Assembly: GCA_015146655.1 (NCBI GenBank)
Contig: VKHL01000146.1
Coordinates: 1 to 64,000 of the forward strand
Length of the DNA stretch: 64,000 nucleotides
DNA from: Ochromonas danica
Lineage: Eukaryota; Sar; Chrysophyceae; Chromulinales; Chromulinaceae
Direction: 5' to 3'
Below are positions 57,304 through 64,000 of this stretch, one piece after another. The first letter of the stretch is position 1, and each line of letters opens with the position of its first letter. A program made the translations under genes and the position numbers. The notes below the pieces were generated by a model that worked only from the letters and a program-made list of their open reading frames with translations, made no database searches and was not told where the DNA came from.

Positions 57304-60300
57304 CTACAGTACTATATTACTATTAGGATTAAAGACGAAAGATCCAAAGATATGCAAGTGTTCATTATGAATTAAACTTGCTTTCAAGTCTTCTCTTGCT
57401 TTAGCAATATCATTATCATCTACTACTACTTGACGATCTTCTTGTTGTTGGTGTTGATATGGACTAGTTTTGTTGTTGGTGGTGTTGTTATTAAGGTTAT
57501 TAGTATTGCATAAAAGAGGAAACATAATATCAACCGCCATATCTTGTTGTTCTGCAGTCATTGTACAGTTGTTATGATTAGCAACCAGCTCCAAGAGTTT
57601 CTTCATAGAAATGCCCAACTTCTTAGCTTCAATAATATATCCCAATGCTTGCATATCCACAGGTTTAGAACAAAACATATCTAAACCTGCTGCAAAGGCA
57701 TCTTGCCAATCAGTCTTCAAAGCTGTAGCAGAGAGGCCAATAATCCATTGGTCAACAACTCCTTGGGGTAAGACTTCTGGAGGAGAATGAAGTAGCCAAT
57801 CATGGAAAGCATGTAAGCAGGTCAAACCATCCATGACAGGCATGAGAAAGTCAAGAAAGACAAGGTCATAAGCATTTGTCTTGAGTAGATCCAGTGCAAT
57901 GGCACCATTCAATGCTGTGGTTACTTGACATTTCTTCTTCTCTAACCAAATTGTCATGGCTTTCTGGACGGTCACACTATCATCAATAATTAATACTTGT
58001 AATATATCTTGCTTATGACTATTACTACTATAGTAAGGTGCAACGATCGATAAGCTATTGTTAGAATCTTTCCTAGTACTTGTCATGGTATTACTACTAT
58101 AACTACCATCGTTACTACTATCTTGAAAAAAAGGTTGGGTAAGATAGATGGAAGGTTCCGTTGACAAAACTAGATCATTCTTGATATAATGTGGTAAGAT
58201 AACAGAGCATAGTGTATCTTCTGACGAAGGATGAGATGCGGTAGTTAATGGGATTGTCTTGTCACTCTCTCCTAACATACTACCTGCTATACCACCAATA
58301 CTTCAATAACTATCAGGTTTACTGCTGTCCCTTTCTGTGGATCTCTTCTCACTTGGAAAACAAATACTGGGTAGATCTAGTCCAATAGCAGGATAGTCTT
58401 CTCTTTCTTCATGATCAGTCTTACTATCTGTACAAGCGACCGATGATAGTAACTCAGGTTCATTGTTGGTTGCATCATCCATCTCAACTCTACATGGAAT
58501 AGAGAAAGAGAATGTGCAGCCAGTAGAAGTAATGATATAGGAACTGCCTCCCAGCACATTCTCTAAAAGACTGCCCAAGGCAAAGAGATTTCCTCCGAAG
58601 TCTTCCACCTCTGCCTGCAGCATAGCCTCAGCAGCGATATCGGTACAAGCACCATCGCTGTTTACAGAGGAAGAGTCAAAAGACCGAGAAGAAGACGTGC
58701 TATCTTTCTCCGTAGTATGAAGCTTACTCACAATCTCCTTTAGGTTGCCAGAGTCACCGAAGAACTCCAACTCTGTGAGTAACATGCCCACTTTACCAAA
58801 CACTACCGGAGGAGACGTAATCTCCACAATCGAAGTCAAGGTCTTGACAGCATTATCATCTTCGAGTAGACGAGTCAAATCCTCGATTGGGATGAAAGAG
58901 GCTTTGACACGCACCCAGTCAGCATGAGGCAGAACTTGACTCAGACTGGAGATGAGAACAAAGAGCAGGACGTCTGGATGAGAGAAATGTTTGCCTTTCA
59001 ATAGAATGGATTTATCAATGGCCCAGAGCACATTCTGACTGCGTCCTAACCCCTTAGTGAGGCTACGCACTTTCTCATAGACTTTAAGCACATCGCATTG
59101 GATGAAGTCATAGGTTCCATCTGCCAATACTGACATGCCTGAGGTAATCTTACCCAATACTAGCCCCATCTCCACCAAGAGACTAAGTTGCTGCAGGGAA
59201 TCTTGCAGATCAGAAATTAGATTGATACACGGAATATCAGGAGTATGTCCTGTACTTGAACAAAATGATGATTGGGATGGTCTTGCAGTTTGATAGATTT
59301 CTTCTTTCATTAAACCCGACTCTTTCAAAGCATCGGCCAATTCTGACGTGGTATCATTATCGATGGATACATCCGTTGTTGAGGAAGTAAAAGTTTTATA
59401 ATAACCTCTGGAAGTTTGTGGAGAATACAGACTACGCGGTGTGGCACATTCTCTACTGCCGATCTCGCCTTCTAGTTTTGCCTTTGCCAAACCCTTGATC
59501 TCTGCTCTTAACATCTCCGTGACCAAAGTCAGAGACATCAACTAAAACATAGACACACATACACACACACAGACTCAGGCACAATGACAAGTCGTTATGG
59601 AGAACTGCATTGCAACATACCGGAGTGCGTAGATTGTGATTGAGCCCCAGCATCAGGTTGGCTTTCTGCTTGCGAAGCTGGAGATTGCGCAATCGGCGCT
59701 CTTTCACAAGATTGGAGACTGTGGCAGCCAGGTCGATCAGATTCTGACGATTGTCCAGGCTGACATAATCATAGCTGAGCACTCCCAATTTAAAGCCATC
59801 TATTATTATGGCAGCTCCGATATAGAAGCGCAGCGGCAACTGCTCTTGCAAGCCAAGCTTCTCTGCCAATTGGGTCAACTTGTCTTCTTCATCACTATTC
59901 AAGATGATCTTGATCTCATGAGCATCAGGAAACATGAGGTCAGCATCGATGGAGTCAGAGCGAGGGAGATTGGGATTGCTAATCTTTCCACCAACGCAAG
60001 ACTTGATCCATTGACGATCATAATCAATGAAGGAGATCATTGCAATAGGAGCCTAGAAGTTATCGTCATCATCACATTTGTCAGCAATCAATCATGAGTC
60101 ATATTGCATGTGATATAAAATAGTAATCATAAATTATTAGACTACTTACATGAAAGATACGTTTTGCTAAAGCTACAAATCGATCGAATTCAATATCATT
60201 ACGATCAGAGTCGAGTACTTTGCATTGTTTTAAGATCAATAGTCTGGCCATTTCATTTGATGGTAAGGACATCACCCCCCTGGTATCCTCCCTACGAGAA

Positions 60301-60516
60301 CCACTGTATATTACAGTAAATCACAGGAACTAATGGATACTAGCTGATAGGTAAAAACACTATTATGGATAATCCTGACCTGAGTTTAGCTATTCGCTGA
60401 AGTGATTTAGGAACAAGATCAGGAAGCATTTCCAATGTTAAATGCTGAGCATCATGGTCAGAATTGTCATTCTTAGATGACCATGGAGGTCCATCATCAG
60501 TGAAACTAAACGACAT
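57304..60516 (-). CDS. soluble GAF-domain hybrid histidine kinase homologue with degenerate ATPase
   Basis: Five exons: 60516-60380, 60303-60150, 60052-59621, 59541-58323 and 58283-57304. Introns are 76, 97, 79 and 39 bp; 973 residues. There is no membrane segment. After a short N-terminus, NEMARLLILKQCKVLDSD leads into a GAF domain (about 60-225; IAMISFIDYDRQWIKS, LPLRFYIGAAIII). The H-box LNHNLRTP-LMSL keeps His236. The expected N-box reads LLFVLISSLSQVLPHAD without Asn, there is no DxGxG, and the G2 position reads GGNLFALGSLL; only the final GCTFSFSIP strand looks normal. The receiver is complete (LIIDD 748-749, Asp792 in LVFLDFLMPVMDG, CSKP). It may be a cytosolic pseudokinase or phosphatase. 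The 39-bp last intron is the least sure joint. Confidence 0.85.
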
Positions 60517-60741
60517 AATGTTGATCGATGTGCTTCATAAGTGTGTGATAATAAGATCAAGGCAGGATGAATCGACCATTCGAATCGGAGTTGGGGGAGA
60601 TGATGGGGAGATGGCGAGGATGATGAGGAGTTAGGAGTGACGGGGACTATCAACTTCAATACACAGTGACGTTTGACAACAGCAATTGCATTCAACAACT
60701 CCGTCAAAACCATGAACAGTGAGACACGTCACGTCAGACAC

Positions 60742-61330
60742 CTAAATACAACTTCACATTCTGCTCACGATATATTATGCTAAAGATAAGAGGGAAAGTC
60801 ATCAGACAAGCACTAGCTTCGTGAGTTAAACTCAACTTCGTTTCTGACTGTGCACAACTCCAACTGTCAACTCCATCATGACATTCCTTCATCATGATGG
60901 TTCGGGTCAATAAACGAAAGATGAACCAAATCGTACAGCCTACTACAGTCTTTTGATTCTTTTTCTTCTCTTCTTCGTCGTGGTAGTAATAGTGTTTGTT
61001 CTTGGAGTGCAGCAGAGAATGGATCTCTAGGAGTACTCTTTCTTACCTATTGTTACTTGTCAATCATTCAATTACCTGCTTACTATGATGTCTTAGTCTA
61101 CTCGAACGCTTTGTTCATATTCTCAGCGATTGGGTTAATGACTGTTTTCTTCTCAATGTGGATATCCTTCTTCTATCAGTTCTCTGCCAATCATCTACTT
61201 TCCGATAGTCAACACTGGCATGTCTATTGGAGAAGCATAGTCCCATGGATGCGAACTTATACTCTTTCCACAGAGTAGTACTTTGTCGTCGACCCCAGGT
61301 GAACTCATTGAATAAGAAGTACTTCATTTT
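60742..61330 (-). pseudogene. hybrid histidine kinase fragment, copy D (5' half with internal inversion)
   Basis: On the - strand, 61330-61264 begins MKYFLFNEFTWGRR, like the copy A start MKFMLFKEFIWGRR. The next part is in reverse: the + strand of about 60949-61263 codes SLGVLFLTYCYLSIIQLPAY and so on to HWHVYWRSIVPWMRTYT. From 60948 down to 60742 the - strand resumes with VVGCTIWFIFRLLTRTIMM to EQNVKLY. Copy A has these three parts in one direction. Homology stops at about 60742, at the point where copy C begins. The 5' flank (to about 61560) also matches copy A. No kinase domain is present. Confidence 0.85.
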
Positions 61331-61805
61331 ATGAAGAAGAAGATAAAGGACAGAAATGTGAATGACACGACTTCTTTGTTGGTATCAAGAAAGAATGAAT
61401 TAGTCTTCTTTGGTTATTTTAATGATTATATTCAGTATTCTTCTTCTACTTTGGTGTTGTTGAATATGATTGTGATAGTAGTAAGAGTACGCCATTAGAC
61501 TCGACACACCATTGGATTGAAGAGACTTTGGGTAGCGATCACAGTAGAGTGAGTTCCTCTGCCTCTGGCATTCCATTCTGTGGCATTCTATTTTGTTTCC
61601 TTTCTGACTCATCATTCCTATTCCTATTGCATTCCATCTCCTATTCCGTGGATTCCACACAAAGAGTCCAGACTTCCAAATCAAAAAAGTGCGAAAAACC
61701 CGTTACCGGGACCACATTTTGTTGCTTTTGTTGGAAGGAAACACATTGAAAGTGAAAGAAGAAGTAGTGTATGTTTGATTGAAGTAGTGTACGTAGAAGA
61801 AGTAG

Positions 61806-62519
61806 GTGGTGTACAAGTATAATTTGACGTGTTCGGGTGAGGCAGCAGCTCGGGTGGAGCAACAATGCCCTGTGTCTCAGCTGCAATGCAGTGTGATCGA
61901 CATGAACACCTACAATGTGGTGGACAGCGATTATTGTCCGATGGTCTCATCGACGAAAACATCTGTACAATACAAGTGTGAAAATAGTAGTAGTAGCAGC
62001 ACAGGGACGTCCACGTCTTCTCCTTCCTCATCTCCCACATCCAGGAGCAGCTCATTGAGTGTGGCTGTGACGTCTGAGTAAGTGACGGGAGACTTCTCAG
62101 CACAGTGTCAGTGGTAGGAGGGATATCATCCGCTGGTGCTGTAGAAGGAGGAGGAAGATGCACATGGTAGGCCGCAAGACATGTCCATGCCTGCAACTGT
62201 TCCCCAAGACGAGGTGGTCGAGGTTCATCGCCGGCTGATGTGTCATGCCGAGGACATGGATACGAAAGCAGCTACCTTGTTGCATGTTTACTTGTACGAC
62301 ACTGTCCACCAACATAGTAATCGTGTGTCAGCAGAGATCTTGTGGCAAACCATGATCGAGAAGGATTATCGTTTACCTTCTCCCAACTTGTCTATGGGGG
62401 TGAAGTGGGCTTGTGGCTGTTTAATCTTGGGATTGAACTTGGGAGCTCTGTTGTTCATTTGTTTGAAAGGATTGAGTCGTGGTAAGGTTTGGCAAGGCAC
62501 CACATTCGATCGCGTGTGA
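61806..62519 (+). CDS. possible cell-surface protein with C-terminal membrane anchor (5' end unresolved)
   Basis: Two exons, about 61806-62077 and 62171-62519, join in frame across a 93-bp GTAAGT...GGTAG intron. Exon 1 has spaced cysteines (LTCSGEAAARVEQQCPVSQL, QCSVID, DYCPM, YKCE) and then a Ser/Thr-rich stalk. Exon 2 has VHRRLMCHAEDMD and a hydrophobic helix WACGCLILGLNLGALLFICL before a short tail. This is the plan of a type I surface protein. No start or signal peptide was found. A neighbouring frame ends ...IEVVYVEEVGGVQV one base out of phase at 61822, so an upstream exon or a frameshift is possible. Confidence 0.4.
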
Positions 62520-62574
62520 TGCGTGTGGAACGAGCAATCAATAAGTTGGAATAACATTTCTACTCTGCTCTTCG

Positions 62575-63049
62575 AAGTCAAGAATTAATGATCACTCTGA
62601 ATGGACAAGAATTTGTTTAACCTTAGAACCATTCGTCAAGACTAATGGCATACCTATCGCTCCTAACGCAAAACGCAGTTCTAACCATCATGTCACAGTA
62701 AATTCGTTGCATTTATAGCTAGCAGCGCTTTGCCACAAAAAATGTTAACTCTCTCACAATCATAGAGAACAGCTATAATAACAGGATGATAGCATATGGT
62801 AAAATTCAATTGCCTTTCTCACCAAATAAGACATGCTACTGCACGTCCTGATAGTAACTACTATAACACATCAACACAGTGCAGAATTTTCCGTACTGTT
62901 CGGAAATAATGAAAGACAACCAAGCACCGTCTAATACTGGATTATACAAATAAATAAAAAGGAAAGAAGCAAACCGACTCCATCCACTGATTGAACCTAA
63001 ATACCAGAACACAAACACATAACAAAGCTACTACAATATCGATATCCAA
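62575..63049. repeat. 3' flank of HHK copy E
   Basis: Homologous to the flanks after copies A, B and C. It begins near GAAGTCAAGAATTAATGATC and runs to the copy E stop codon. The 80-90 bp next to the stop are nearly identical to the copy C flank. Confidence 0.8.
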
Positions 63050-64000
63050 CTATCTAATGATCAGATTACACTCTTCGGTCAACTTCTCGTAAGTAGCATA
63101 GAACATCTCAATCGAAAATGGTTTCGGCATAAACGCATCCACACCAGCATTCAAAGCATCCTGCATTGTCTCATGGTCTGAGTTCGCTGAGACACCAATC
63201 ACTAATTGGCGGAGCTGTCCTAAACTAACCATACGACATACATTTTCCATCATGCTTCTATCCATCACATCTGCACCAGATGCAATATTCTCACAGGCTG
63301 TACTACACAATCCGCAATCACGTTCAGCATGCACCGCACCAGAAAATCGAGCAATCATAGCATGCTCAAAAGCTCTCAAGCGACGAGTGGCTTCTAACCC
63401 ATCCATCACAGGCATCTGAAGATCCATCAATACCACGTCAAACAGAGTACCATTAGATGATAACCTCTCCCAAATAAGCTTCAATGCCACATCACCATTC
63501 TCCGCTATCGTTATGTGATGGCCTAAACGGCGCAACATCATCGACACCATCTTTACAGTGGCCGTCGAGTCATCGACCAACAAAATAGTAAGCTCTTCTG
63601 CTCTCACATTACCTTCATCGGCGTTCCCATCATCCATGTCAAACATACGCAAGGTGGAAGCTATAGACACAAACCGCTCTTCTTCACTTCCTCCATTAAA
63701 ACCTACACCACGTCTCTCTGAGTCACTATCACTTCCTTCTAACCCGCAAGCCTCCCATATAGTTGAAAGTGAGGCCCGCAGAAAGTTTCGACGAGAAAAG
63801 ACCGATTTACGAAGCGAACTGCCTGCGGTCACCACATCGGGACGATATGGAATCGAGAACCAAAACACACTCCCTTGCTTGCCATCTCGACGATGAGCCA
63901 CGCCATAAGCACCATTCAACGCATCCACGCGACGAGCCAAACTGTACAAACCCAGTCCTGTCCCTCCGGCTAAACGCTGAGCTTGTTTGAATGGATTGAA
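63050..64000 (-). CDS. hybrid histidine kinase, copy E (C-terminal part, continues past window)
   Basis: The frame is open from the window edge to the stop at 63050 and covers the C-terminal 316 or so residues of an A-type kinase. It has the F-box NPFKQAQRL, GGTGLGLYSLARRVDALNG, a linker, and a full receiver: LLVDDSTATVKM, VVLMDLQMPVMDG and FMPKPFS. It ends NLIIR. Compared with copy A the linker is slightly shorter and residues near the end differ (LRQLVIG, NLIIR). The receiver from DVALKLIWERL onward is identical in sense to copy C. It appears intact as far as visible; the sensor, H-box and N-box lie outside the window. Confidence 0.9.
   Translation of the reverse strand, partial: FNPFKQAQRLAGGTGLGLYSLARRVDALNGAYGVAHRRDGKQGSVFWFSIPYRPDVVTAGSSLRKSVFSRRNFLRASLSTIWEACGLEGSDSDSERRGVGFNGGSEEERFVSIASTLRMFDMDDGNADEGNVRAEELTILLVDDSTATVKMVSMMLRRLGHHITIAENGDVALKLIWERLSSNGTLFDVVLMDLQMPVMDGLEATRRLRAFEHAMIARFSGAVHAERDCGLCSTACENIASGADVMDRSMMENVCRMVSLGQLRQLVIGVSANSDHETMQDALNAGVDAFMPKPFSIEMFYATYEKLTEECNLIIR

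Noticed and set aside
61681-62196. 171-codon leftward frame opposite the surface-protein candidate
   Set aside because: Composition is that of an antisense shadow (Pro/Ser/Tyr runs complementary to Ser/Glu codons); no domain and no splice logic.
1-64000. tRNA, rRNA, CRISPR arrays or retroelement copies
   Set aside because: No convincing A/B boxes, rRNA blocks, spaced repeats, reverse transcriptase or integrase motifs were seen by eye; a covariance-model scan would be needed to exclude small RNA genes.

Overview
The window is nuclear DNA of a eukaryotic microbe. Genes carry short spliceosomal introns (about 39-130 bp, mostly GTAAG/GTGAG...TAG/CAG), intergenic spaces are a few hundred bases, the DNA is AT-rich, and there is no operon logic. 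Two enzymes that are plastidial in plants, an N-acetylglutamate kinase and a D-ribulose kinase, begin with a secretory signal peptide followed at once by a phenylalanine (LEA/FRL and TS/FAL). That is the bipartite plastid pre-sequence of algae with a red secondary plastid, best known from heterokonts. A plastid/cyanobacterial-type phosphoglycerate kinase carries a mitochondrial-looking pre-sequence, which also fits the stramenopile pattern. I infer a heterokont alga or a close relative; the species is not determinable.

Layout. 0.5-5 kb: SART1/Snu66 splicing factor and a three-RRM ELAV-like protein. 5-6.5 kb: a foldback DNA element and a two-exon KEOPS subunit Pcc1. 7-10 kb: membrane hybrid histidine kinase HHK1. 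10-25 kb: ordinary housekeeping genes (a disordered protein, Rab1, CHMP1, a Golgi-type glycosyltransferase, PGK, plastid NAGK, a sulfotransferase-like protein, an APC amino-acid transporter, an unknown protein). 25-34 kb: a 2,921-residue calpain-like protease with EF-hand, coiled-coil and WW regions. 34-36 kb: plastid D-ribulose kinase. 36-64 kb: a rearranged accessory region with hybrid histidine kinases, their broken copies, relics of other genes, a MATH-BTB protein, an F-box-like LRR protein and an element with GC-rich inverted ends.

The main point of interest is that second half. Copies A (36.6-39.2 kb), B (40 kb), C (51.3-52.2 kb), D (60.7-61.3 kb) and E (63-64 kb) derive from one hybrid kinase gene and share its coding sequence and/or its flanks. 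C and D are complementary halves of one copy: C begins within a few bases of where D stops, on the opposite strand. This is explained by an inversion of about 9.5 kb (roughly 51,276-60,741), with a short inverted duplication at its ends. Inside D a piece of about 315 bp is itself inverted in place. C has also lost its whole ATPase region but keeps an open frame.

Two further full-length kinases (47-50 kb and 57-60.5 kb) keep the phospho-acceptor His and a complete receiver, yet their ATP-binding boxes are degenerate. The locus therefore seems to be a factory for kinase, pseudokinase and receiver-bearing proteins. All splice models were drawn by eye and need transcript data.
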